From Dryocosmus kuriphilus (taxonomy: Eukaryota; Arthropoda; Insecta; Hymenoptera; Cynipidae), in assembly GCA_038277395.1 (NCBI GenBank), contig CM076190.1:241657256-241721255 (forward strand): a DNA stretch of 64,000 nt, in the 5' to 3' direction. Below the pieces are notes generated by a model. It did no database searches. It saw only the letters and a program-made list of their open reading frames with translations, and was not told the DNA's origin. The position numbers and the translations under genes are program-made. This document shows, in pieces, positions 54,998-64,000 of this stretch (positions are counted from its first letter, which is position 1; each line of letters begins with the position of its first letter).

Positions 54998-55192
54998 AAT
55001 TATTTGTAACCTTGTATCGAGTTTTTACGCTTGTACGCCAAAACATTGACATGCAACTTTGTGCTTCTGTTCCTATTCTTCTCTTCTCCCTCGTGGTGCA
55101 GTCGACTTAGTAGATCCGCCATTACATTCTCCTTTCCCGGTAGATGCTCAATAGTGATACTTTAATTTTGGATCTCGAGTACCCACCTCGTG

Positions 55193-55731
55193 CCCTCCCT
55201 GGAGATCCTTCCAGGGTGTAATGGCAAAGCCTCCTAGAATATCGAGGGCGCGTGTCCTCATGCCATACCTGTTAACCCATCGCCAAAAGTGGACGGCTCC
55301 AAAGGGTACGGCAACGGCTCCTAAGGGGACGGCTCCAAAAGGGACGGCTCTAAAGTGGAGAAGGAGAGAATTACCGTGCAGCCAGGGCTCCTCACAAGGG
55401 GTGTTGGTACAACGGACTTCATCTGGAGCAGCTCCTGATGCCCTTTATGTGGGTGGCAGGAGAAGGGTCTCCAGGATCACTCCCTTGAACAGGGAGACGG
55501 AAGGGTCTAGGGCTCTGAAACCACAGAGCCTGATCTTTGTACGCGCACGAGGTGGGACTTGTTTCCACAGCAGAGTGCGGGAAAGACGGTGTAGCACAAT
55601 GGACTTATGGTCTGAGTGCCGGGGGAGGAGGTGGTTTTAGTGGATAGGGGTTGTCAGGCCGAGTCCCACACTCAGTCCGTCAAAAAGATTTCCACCTCCT
55701 CCTCCGCCAAACAAAAAAAAAAAAAAAAAAT
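55193..55731 (+). mobile_element. LINE-like 3' end or SINE with poly(A), inserted in Gypsy-C
   Basis: A GC-rich block ending in an 18-A tail, flanked by a perfect 10-bp duplication CCACCTCGTG (55183-55192 and 55732-55741). The 3' part contains ggtggttttagtggatag before the tail, like the 3' ends of R1/I-type LINEs I recall. The 140-codon ORF inside (55221-55640) shows no domain and includes a small repeat (APKGTA). Confidence 0.65.
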
Positions 55732-55979
55732 CCACCTCGTGAGACTGGCATTAACAAATTTGCAAGTTTTGAGGTATGTCAAAGCCATGTGGCCCGTTCG
55801 ATTTATGATTTCGGCGCTTTCCGTGTAAGTTCGAAATTTTTACAGGGACCATACCAAGGCTAAGAGTTCCTTTTCGGTCGTGAAGTACGTTAATTCAGGA
55901 CCTTTAATATTCGGCTTTTCAACGTGATTTTCTCTTTTTTATTTTTCGGATTGAGTTGGTAGAGAATTGCCCAACGAAC

Positions 55980-56914
55980 TTAATTACTGTCATCAGTTTC
56001 TAGGTAGAACTTCTCCTTTGGATTTGGAAAATATAGTAAAATAGATACGCAGAAAAGTCCTTCGTCTCTTTCAAATTGGATTTGCATCTCGCTGTCCCAT
56101 TTCCACTTTACTCCCTTTTTTATGAGTTTAAGTAGTGGTACGACTTCTCTGGCGTGTTTATTACTGAACTTGGAATAAAAGTTAATGAGTCCTAAAAATC
56201 CTCGGGGCTGTTTTACACTTTTAGGCTTTGGGAATTCCTTAATATCTTTATTTCTTCCGTATCTGGTTTTACTAGTTCGGTGGTCAGTATGAAGCCTAAA
56301 AATGTTGTATCTTTTTTGAATAGATGTGATTCTTCTAGATTGAGAGTCAAGTAAAAAGTTTTCAGTCTTTGCAAATGTACTCAATGTGATTGAGGTGTTG
56401 ATCATGGGATTCTGTGGTTATTAGAGTGTCATCCACAAATGTGATAAGGTAATCCCCAATTCCGTGGAGAGCTAGATCAAAACCTCTAACGAGTGCTGCG
56501 GTACTAGTTTTAAGCCCAAATTGTACTACGAGAAACTCATAGCTTCGCCCCTGGTGTTGAAAAGCGGCGTACTTTAGGAAGACCGAGTGTAATGGAACTT
56601 GATAAAAACTGCTTTTCATATCCAAATTCGACATTATTTTGATGCCTTTGCATCTCTGGAAATGTATTTCGGCCGGTTCTAGACATTCCCAATCATTTAC
56701 CAGGATCTCGTTCAATCGTCTTGCGTCCAGGCACAAAACGAATTGTTCCGTCTTTTTTTACTACTGGATCTATGGGATTATTGTATGGACTGTTTGTACA
56801 TTGTATAAATTCCATCTCTTGCATTCTGTTAATTTCTTCTTTGACTCGTTCTCGATGAGCCATGGGAATTGGATAACATCGTCCCACAAAGGGTTGAGTT
56901 TCCTTCATATTTAA
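55980..56914 (-). pseudogene. Reverse transcriptase of Gypsy-C
   Basis: Minus-strand frames 56693-56908, 56362-56736 and 55980-56405. Recognisable blocks: MAHRERVKEEINRMQEMEFI at the RT start, CLDARRLNEI, SNLDMKSSFYQVPLH, the polymerase site FVDDTLI (normally Y/F-V/L/I-DD) and the thumb RGFLGLINFYSKFSNKH. Frames overlap by frameshift and TAA codons interrupt near 56760. The RNase H start (FYLETDDSN) is at the end. Confidence 0.8.
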
Positions 56915-57206
56915 TCTATGTTGGTACGTTGTCAGAAAGCCAGGTTCTCTTCTGAAAACCTGTTTGTATTTCTAGAGTATTTTCAAAATTTTCTCCTTTA
57001 TTCCTTCGTTTACGTCCGAAATTCCATAGACTTTCTCGGAAATTTCTTGGTAAGTTATTTCTTTTTGCGCCTTGGGTCGAAGGTTTCTAAGGTCTCTCTT
57101 TTCGGTTTCTCTGGTGTCAGATGATTTATCTTTATGACACTTACCTCCGTTATTCCATTTTCCGCTCAGGCTCCTTTTTTTGTAGTATCTTTATTGAGCG
57201 GCATCC

Positions 57207-57431
57207 TTATAAATAAGGAAACAGCAGGGTCCTTGTGCCAAGGTCAATCTGGGTACGATTTTCATCTAAGATGCCGATGCCGATTATACAGGTGTAGGAC
57301 AAGCGGGGTACGACTAAGAAAGGTATTTGAAAACTTATACTTCCCAATCGTACATCGACAAAAACTTGACGATTTAATCGGATAGCTTTACCCTTAATTG
57401 GACCAGCAACAGATATTCCCGTCAGTGGCAA
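57207..57431 (-). pseudogene. Retropepsin-like fragment of Gypsy-C
   Basis: 75 codons with VDVRLGSISFQIPFLVVPRL followed by CIIGIGILDENRTQIDLGTR, the C-terminal half of a Gypsy protease (usually I-L-G-D/I-D-F-L). The D-S/T-G half is not seen in frame upstream; the element appears truncated at about 57440. Confidence 0.55.
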
Positions 57432-57539
57432 GCTTGGGTAGCTCCCAAATCTTTCCTAGTTTTTATTAATAAATTCTTCAGCAATGCAGGTCACATCCGC
57501 GCTAGGAGGTACCCAACAGTGGCTGTAACTTTTCAAAAT

Positions 57540-58130
57540 TCTTGAAAAAATCTCTTTAAAATGACCTTCAAAGCCTGGCTCAAGGCCAAGAGCATGATTA
57601 TGGACAAATTCACACTTGAATGTAAAATTTCCTGCTCTTTCTGAATCCGCAATAAAAAGTGCGGGTTCCCATCTGAATAAAGAAGTGTGACCTTGAAATG
57701 ACCTTGCATGTCATGGTCAAGGTTAAACTTGAAGATAAGATTTCCTGATCTTTCCACATCTACAATGAAAAATAGGTGTTCCCATTTAAAAAAACAAGTT
57801 TGACCTTGGAATGACATTGAAGGTCATTGTCAATGACATGTTCAAGGTCATTCTTTATCGTAGAATTGTCTGCTCTTTCCAAATCCGCAATGAAAAATGG
57901 GGCTTCTCATTTAAGAAACTGAGAGTGGTTCCCATTTGAAAGAACAAGTTTGAGCTTCGAATGATATTGAAGCTCATGGTCAAGGACATGGTCAAAGTAT
58001 ACTTGAACATAAAATTTCCTGCTCTTTCCAAATCCCCAATAAAAAATAGGGGTTCCCATTAAAAAAATTGAATTTGACCTTGATACGACATCAGGATCAT
58101 GGTCAAGGTCAAACCGAGGTCACCATTGAA
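57540..58130. repeat. Imperfect tandem repeat with TGACCTTGA/TCAAGGTCA words
   Basis: Four to five copies of a 110-150 bp unit, each with cctgctctttccaaatccgcaat, then ggttcccatttaaaaaaac, then tttgaccttgaaatgac and ggtcaaggtc. Units start near 57631, 57743, 57868 and 58018. TCAAGGTCA is the core monomer site of FTZ-F1/ERR-type nuclear receptors; functional binding is not implied. Confidence 0.7.
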
Positions 58131-58336
58131 TAGCCAGGGAAAAATCCTGAAACTTTTCTATTTAATATAATTTTTTCAAAATATTTTTCCTATTTACAAT
58201 TATAATCATAATTATTATGTGAAGAACACATCGTAAACGAAAATTGTTTAAAAATTATGAATCATCTTTGCAATCTAAGGATCTTTTACTACTGTAACGA
58301 AGCGTTACGGCACGATTCGTTTCAAGACGCCTAGTA

Positions 58337-58391
<55 letters not shown>
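58337..58391. repeat. (TA)n microsatellite
   Basis: About 27 TA units inside the 5' LTR. Confidence 0.95.
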
Positions 58392-58395
<4 letters not shown>

Positions 58396-58680
58396 ATACG
58401 TCACCGCACGCACGGGGCGAGCGGATGACATTCCCACTCCACGGAGTAACCAGTGCGCCGACGCGACCCACGGCTCACGTCGTTATAAGCACGAGCGAGG
58501 CATGGATCGTGGCACTTCACTCGGTGCGTCGTCCAGTCGAGTCAATTCGACTGGCCTCAACGAGAAGAAGTTGCACTGGTTCCTCTGTGGACGGGCTCAC
58601 CCGTGGCAGAGTTACCGGGCGACGGCGACGACGACGACGACGAAGACGACGATGACGAACCCTCCGACATCCCGACCCCG

Positions 58681-59650
58681 ATCCTCACCTGGGGAGACCG
58701 ACGCATGCGTAGATGGACGGGCTCACCCGTGGTCTACACATGTGACACAGGAGACGTGGACTAGGTCCCCTAGCCACCCTCCTGTCGGCGACTCCACCTT
58801 CCGATCCTCACCTGGGGAGACCGACGCATGCGTAGATGGACGGGCTCACCCGTGGTCTGCACATGCGATACAGGAGACGTGGACTAGGTCCCCTAGCCAC
58901 CCTCCTGTCGGCAACTCCACCTTCCGATCCTCACCTGGGGAGACCGACGCATGCGTAGATGGACGGGCTCACCCGTGGTCTGCACATGTGACGCAGGAGA
59001 CGTGGACTAGGTCCCCTAGCCACCCTCCTGCCGGCGACTCCACCTTCCGATCCTCACCTGGGGAGACCGACGCATGCGTAGATGGACGGGCTCACCCGTG
59101 GTCTGCACATGTGACACAGGAGACGTGGACTAGGTCCCCTAGCCACCCTCCTGTCGGCGACTCCACCTTCCGATCCTCACCTGGGGAGACCGACGCATGC
59201 GTAGATGGACGGGCTCACCCGTGGTCTGCACATGCGATACAGGAGACGTGGACTAGGTACCCTAGCCACCCTCCTGTCGGCGACTCCACCTCCCGATCCT
59301 CACCTGGGGAGACCGGCGCATGCGTAGATGGACGGGCTCACCCGTGGTCTGCACATGTGACACAGGAGACGTGGACTAGGTAGCCTAGCCACCCTCCTGT
59401 CGGCGACTCCACCCTCCGACCCCCACCTGGGGATCCGACGCATGCGTAGATGGACGGGCTCACCCGTGGTCTACACATGCGACACAGGAGACGTGGACTA
59501 GGTCCCCTAGCCACCCTCCTGTCGGCGACTCCACCCTCCGACCCCCACCTGGGGATCCGACGCATGCGTAGATGGACGGGCTCACCCGTGGTCTACACAT
59601 GTGACACAGGTGACGTGGACTAGGTCCCCTAGCCACCCTCCTGTCGGCAA
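58681..59650. repeat. 123-bp tandem array in the 5' LTR
   Basis: The anchor atcctcacctggggagacc recurs at 58681, 58804, 58927, 59050, 59173 and 59296, 123 bp apart. Two variant units (gacccccacctgggga) follow at 59418 and 59540. Near-identical central copies. Confidence 0.95.
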
Positions 59651-60236
59651 CCCCCACCCGACCGACCACACCGTGACCGTACAAAAACCGTAACAACACC
59701 GCACCCGTCCTGACCCTGGGGGCCGTCCCCCGACCACCTGTACCGCTTCGAAAAGGGGGAGCACCCGGGTCCATCAGGAACCGTACCTAGAGATACCGCT
59801 CGACCGACCCTGTCTAATTCGCGCGAATCACCCCAAAAGATACCGCTCTACCGATACCGTTTCATCTAACCTGTTGCAGGAACAACTCCAGAGAGCTTTA
59901 GGCGGCCGGGCTGCCACCGTAGCAAGCGCACGTCTGCCGTACCAGACATGCGAACAACTTGAGTTTATATTGAGTCACACAACACGAGCACACACATCAC
60001 GCGGAGTCTACGTACACACCCACACCCTCATAGTTGTTATATCAAGTCACACAATACAAGCACACACACACCTGTAAAAAGCCGCGCACATACACCTACA
60101 CATTCATACACACTTTCACACAAACATACACTCATTTAGACATGTATATTATAGGAGAAATAGAGTCGTACTGATTATAATGATACACACCGTTTGTTAT
60201 CACTCGCTTGACCGGCGGGAAAAAGACAGCGTTACA

Positions 60237-60254
60237 TGGCGCCCGAACAGGGAC
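60237..60254 (+). promoter_or_regulatory. Primer binding site, tRNA-Lys type
   Basis: TGGCGCCCGAACAGGGAC immediately follows the CA end of the 5' LTR. It is complementary to the 3' end of tRNA-Lys(3), the primer used by several retroelements and lentiviruses. Confidence 0.85.
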
Positions 60255-60634
60255 CGTTTTAAAAAAAACTCCGGCACCGGTGTAGCAGGAGTGGGGGCCT
60301 TCCCCTTCTCATGCTCCAAAATTGTATAAAGATACGCGACAACCCGCCCGAGGGATCACTTTTCTTGTAAGCTGGGGCACCGAGAGAACACCAGACCCTA
60401 ACCGAAAACCGAACCAACGAAGAATTGTAATCGAAACACTACCGTACCGAGCAGCAGGGCGCCCCACTCCTCCAAGAACGAACGGCGCACTTAGGACTGC
60501 GCATAGGGACAAAGAGTGGGAGCATATATAAGCAGGAAACGACAAACCCGAAGACAGAATCCGACGAGACTCGCTCATGAGCGGACATCACGCTCCTACG
60601 AGCAAACCAGACCAGCGACGGACACCGAACAACC

Positions 60635-61645
60635 ATGAAGGTCTCTTGGGTGTACAAATTACGAAGAGAAGAGCTAGAAACCGAACTGACGAAACACCAG
60701 GTCAACTGCGAAGGGTCAATAGCAATGCTGAGGCAGCGGATGGTGAGCCTGGTAAGGAGTAACCCAGAGCTCTTCGAAGATAGGCCAGAAGATGCTCCCG
60801 ACTACAAAGAAGACCTAGACCGCACCAGGGACCTAGAGATGATGGAGGCGGAATTAAACAGACTCTGACAAAGCCAAGCAGTAACACCGTCACCACGGCA
60901 CGAACAAGGTGGAAACATTATAGAGGAACCGAGGGAACGTCCAACGGGGTCGAACGCAACACTAGACCAGATGAGGAAATGGAACTGCCATTTCGACGGC
61001 AAGAACGTATACGGTTTCCTAGAGAGACTGGACGAGTTGCAGAAAGCCTACCAGTACACCGACCAACAAATCCTGAGGGGTTTTCCCGAGCTACTCAGGG
61101 GCGACGCGCAGTTATGGTACCGGAACTGCGCAAACAACGTAACCACACTCCAGGAGTTGCAACAGAGCCTACGACGTTTCTACCTGTCACCCGGCGAATT
61201 AAGAGAACTAGATCGGCAAATCTACAAACGACATCAGGGACATCAAGAGGACACCCGAACATTCATCACGTCCTTACTCACCCTCGTCAGGAGGCGGGGC
61301 GGTTTCACCCACAACAAGACCATGGAAAACCTGTATTTCAATATGAAGCCGAGCCTACGACTCTACATACGACTATCCGAATTAGACTCTCCAGACGACC
61401 TAATCCAGCGAGCGGAAGAGATTGAGGAAGCACAAAAACTGCTAACAAAAGAGACCCGGGGAGACCCAAAGCCGAAACCGACCAGGCAGCTCACATCCAC
61501 CATCGAACCCACGTACGTGCGGAATGAGACCTGCTGGCGCTGCAAACAACGAGGACACTTGCGCATGGACTGCCAAAAACACACCTCACAAGTTCTGTTC
61601 CTGGTGCAGCCAGGACGACATCCTCTCCCGAGACTGCAATTGTGA
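60635..61645 (+). CDS. gag: Gag of Gypsy-B, one in-frame stop
   Basis: ATG 60635. The N-terminus (MKVSWVYKLRREELETELTK) resembles the SAP-like start common in arthropod Gypsy Gags. A TGA at 60866-60868 interrupts the frame, which then continues to 61645. The Gag core (NCHFDGKNVYGFLERLDELQ, then LLRGDAQLWYRN) lies at about 60975-61135. A CCHC knuckle CWRCKQRGHLRMDC lies at about 61531. A second knuckle (CSWCSQDDILSRDC) is encoded just downstream in another frame, so a frameshift, natural or mutational, lies near 61570. Upstream 60255-60634 is leader with a possible tataagcag. Confidence 0.8.
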
Positions 61646-61708
61646 GAAACTGGGAAACGACAACCGGGCCGGGCCCCACCACGCTCCGACCCGGCCCGAG
61701 CCAAAAAT

Positions 61709-62918
61709 GTAAGCGACGAACCCAGAGCGTTCATCCCGCTAAGGATAGGGGGACATACCGTCTACGCTCTCGTCGACCCCGGATCTGTCTGCTCATACGT
61801 CAACAACCGAACGGCCAGACTATGCATCAACCAGGGGTGGGAACGAGAACGCAACGACAGCATAGCCGTAATGGCCAACGGCACGAGATCCCCACTGGGG
61901 GACCGCCTCTTCGGACCTTTAACAATAGCCGGCAGACGAGTCCAGGCCGAGGTATCCGTTATGCCAACCCTAAACCACAGCTTCATCCTCGGGATGGACG
62001 CACTAAACCAAGCAAACCTGGAGATGACGATCAACGGGAAGAGAATCCTCCCACCACCAGAAACTGAGGGAACGGAAGTCAACACTATCGAAGGGCCAAT
62101 AACCATGGCCAACCTAGACAACAGAGACAAGAAGGTCGCTGAAGAGTTCCTAAAACAGCAGATGGACCGCTGCACCAGAAGGAAGGGAGTCACTCCGATG
62201 ATAAAGCACGAAATCCGCCTCAAGGAAAACACCCCGATTAAACAACGGTACCGACCAAGGAATCCAGCCGTACAGAGGATCATCGACGAGGAGGTAGACC
62301 AGATGCTCAAGGAAGGAGTAATCCAGCCGTCCAGTAGCCCATGGAGCTCCCCGGTAGTCATCGTCCGTCGGAAGGATGGGAGACCCCGATTTTGCGTGGA
62401 CTTTCGGAAACTCAACCAAGTCTCCGAGAAGGACGCCTACCCTCTACCCCAAGTTAACGCCACTCTGGATAAGCTACGTGGGGCAAAATACCTATCCACC
62501 ATCGACCTAAAGAACGGGTACTGGCATGTACCGCTCACCGAAGAGAGCAAACCGCTCACCGCATTCACAGTACCAGGAAAAGGACTCTTCGAGTTCACCG
62601 TCATGCCATTCGGCCTACATGCCGCCCCATCCACCTTCCAACGGCTCCTGGACAGGGTAATAACACCAGAGATGGCTCCAACCGCCTTCGCGTACTTAGA
62701 CGACATAGTAGTATGCACGACGACGTTTAAGGAACACCTCGAGATACTAGACAAAGTCTTCCAGAGACTGTACCACGTCAACCTCAGCCCGAACCCCGAC
62801 AAATGCCAGTTTTTCCGGGGAGAGATAAAATACCTGGGACAAATCGTTGACAGCCGAGGACTGCGCACCGACCCCGAGAAAGTGGCGGCTATCCAACACC
62901 TGACACCACCAAGGAACC
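61709..62918 (+). CDS. pol: Pol of Gypsy-B: protease and RT, truncated by deletion
   Basis: Open from about 61709. The protease carries YALVDPGSVCSYV (D-P-G where D-S/T-G is usual) and SFILGMDAL. RT follows: IKQRYRPRNPAVQRIIDEEV, VDFRKLNQVSEKDAYPLP, YLSTIDLKNGYWHVPL, the active site AYLDDIVVC (about 62693) and the thumb start KYLGQIVDSRGLRTDPEK. At 62919 the frame runs without break into the 123-bp repeats of the 3' LTR, ending by chance at 63163. RNase H and integrase are missing. The frame relation to gag is different, consistent with ribosomal frameshifting in the family. Confidence 0.85.
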
Positions 62919-63961
62919 CTAGCCACCCTCCTGTCGTCGACTCCACCTCCCGATCCTCACCTGGGGAGACCGGCGCATGCGTAGATGGACGGGCTCACCC
63001 GTGGTCTGCACATGTGACACAGGAGACGTGGACTAGGTCCCCTAGCCACCCTCCTGTCGGCGACTCCACCTTCCGATCCTCACCTGGGGAGACCGACGCA
63101 TGCGTAGATGGACGGGCTCACCCGTGGTCTACACATGCGACACAGGAGACGTGGACTAGGTAGCCTAGCCACCCTCCTGTCGGCGACTCCACCCTCCGAC
63201 CCCCACCTGGGGATCCGACGCATGCGTAGATGGACGGGCTCACCCGTGGTCTACACATGTGACACAGGTGACGTGGACTAGGTCCCCTAGCCACCCTCCT
63301 GTCGGCAACCCCCACCCGACCGACCACACCGTGACCGTACAAAAACCGTAACAACAGCGCACCCGTCCTGACCCTGGGGGCCGTCCCCCGACCACCTGTA
63401 CAGCTTCGAAAAGGGGGAGCACCCGGGTCCATCAGGAACCGTACCTAGAGATACCGTTCGACCGACCCCGTCTAATTCGCGCGAATCACCCCAAAAGATA
63501 CCGCTCTACCGATACCGTTTCATCTAACCTGTTGCAGGAACAACTCCAGAGAGCTTTAGGCGGCCGGACTGCCACCGTAGCAAGCGCACGTCCGCCGTAC
63601 CAGACATGCGAACAACTTGAGTTTATATTGAGTCACACAACACGAGCACACACATCACGCGGAGTCTACGTACACACCCACACCCTCATAGTTGTTATAT
63701 CGAGTCACACAATACAAGCACACACACACCTGTAAAAAGCCGCGCACATACACCTACACATTCATACACACTTTCACACAAACATACACTCATTTAGACA
63801 TGTATATTATAGGAGAAATAGAGTCGTACTGATTATAATGATACACACCGTTTGTTATCACTCTCTTGACCCTTGCCCCCACATCCTACCCTGGTTTAGA
63901 TTGAGCTATCCAATAAGGGGGGACTTAGAGAAATCTGAGGCGGGAAAAGGACAGCGTTACA
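62919..63961 (+). repeat. 3' LTR of Gypsy-B, 5'-truncated
   Basis: Starts inside the array with about three to four 123-bp units, then repeats 59650-60236 with few substitutions. A 67-bp segment (63872-63938) is present here but absent from the 5' LTR. Ends CGTTACA at 63961. 63962-64000 is flank. Confidence 0.88.
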
Positions 63962-64000
63962 CTATAAATACCGATTTTCATTGAAAAATTCAACATAACT

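Larger units (their letters stand above)
53974..57431 (-). mobile_element. Minus-strand Ty3/Gypsy element (Gypsy-C), decayed
   Basis: Reading the minus strand, protease (57431-57207), RT (56914-55980), RNase H remnants (about 55980-55000, interrupted by a LINE-like insertion) and integrase (54997-54284) occur in Ty3/Gypsy order. No gag or confirmed LTR pair. Many frame breaks. Confidence 0.8.
58293..60236 (+). repeat. 5' LTR of Gypsy-B (about 1.94 kb)
   Basis: TGTAACG...CGTTACA. It contains a (TA)n run (58337-58391), the 123-bp array and a unique 3' part (59650-60236) repeated at 63308-63961. Open frames across it on both strands are caused by the array period being a multiple of three. Confidence 0.82.
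58293..63961 (+). mobile_element. GC-rich Ty3/Gypsy element (Gypsy-B) with repeat-bearing LTRs, deleted pol
   Basis: The 5' LTR begins TGTAACG (58293) and both LTRs end CGTTACA (60236, 63961). A primer binding site follows the 5' LTR, then gag and a pol cut off after RT. The 3' LTR is joined directly to pol and lacks its beginning. Outside the arrays the LTR copies are about 99% alike, apart from a 67-bp gap. The flank (ctac before, ctat after) gives only a 3-of-4 match for a target duplication. Confidence 0.88.

Noticed and set aside
58337..59383. 348-codon ORF with a repeated 41-residue unit, and matching minus-strand ORFs
   Set aside because: The 123-bp array is a multiple of three, so frames stay open by arithmetic. 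It starts in a (TA)n run and lies in an LTR.
60237..60254. Primer site identical to that used by lentiviruses as a sign of a retrovirus
   Set aside because: tRNA-Lys primers are used by many retroelements; gag and RT are Ty3/Gypsy and no env is present.

Overview
The window is a transposon-dense, mostly AT-rich piece of animal nuclear DNA, most likely from an insect. Supporting signs are a Polinton/Maverick, Ty3/Gypsy and DIRS-like retroelements, mariner elements, a tnp2-type DNA transposon, a LINE-like tail with poly(A), GT-AG introns, TATA boxes and poly(A) signals. No bacterial operon logic, rRNA or complete tRNA is visible. The species cannot be fixed from the sequence alone.

Layout. (1) 841-18393 is a Polinton with AG...CT ends and long inverted repeats carrying a 187-bp tandem array. 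It sits in one arm of a host palindrome with a near-perfect 6-bp target duplication (GCAGTT/GCGGTT). It retains an integrase, a packaging ATPase, an adenain-like protease, major and minor capsid genes, a phospholipase A2-domain virion-type protein and several small conserved ORFs. No protein-primed DNA polymerase B is visible. Many of its genes carry stops or frameshifts. (2) A 5.8-kb Ty3/Gypsy element (1399-7232; identical-length 424-bp LTRs with 7 differences) is nested in the left Polinton repeat with a CATG duplication. Its gag and pol share a frame and are separated by UGA-CUAG, a strong readthrough context. Five covarying hairpins follow pol. (3) 18597-22509 is a DNA transposon with 835-bp inverted repeats and a decayed, intron-containing transposase. 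(4) 22510-50640 holds degenerate satellites and a duplicated host gene for a small secreted protein. The downstream copy (exons 46409-46466 and 50087-50529) looks intact. The upstream copy keeps only the signal-peptide exon (28089-28146), has lost its splice donor and has a TA-flanked transposon just upstream. Between the copies lie a mariner, minus-strand gag-pro and DIRS-like fragments, a satellite with higher-order structure and a tnp2-type transposon. (5) 51136-52365 is a second dead mariner. (6) About 53974-57431 is a decayed minus-strand Ty3/Gypsy pol interrupted by a LINE-like tail. (7) 58293-63961 is a GC-rich Ty3/Gypsy element with a tRNA-Lys-type primer site and very long LTRs containing a 123-bp tandem array; a deletion fuses its RT directly to the 3' LTR.

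How the parts relate. Most of the coding sequence belongs to mobile elements that are nested and decaying. The only candidate host gene is the small secreted protein. The Polinton genes form the usual virion-morphogenesis set (capsid proteins, maturation protease, packaging ATPase) plus the integration enzyme. Without a polymerase gene and with broken capsid and protease frames, this copy is unlikely to be autonomous.
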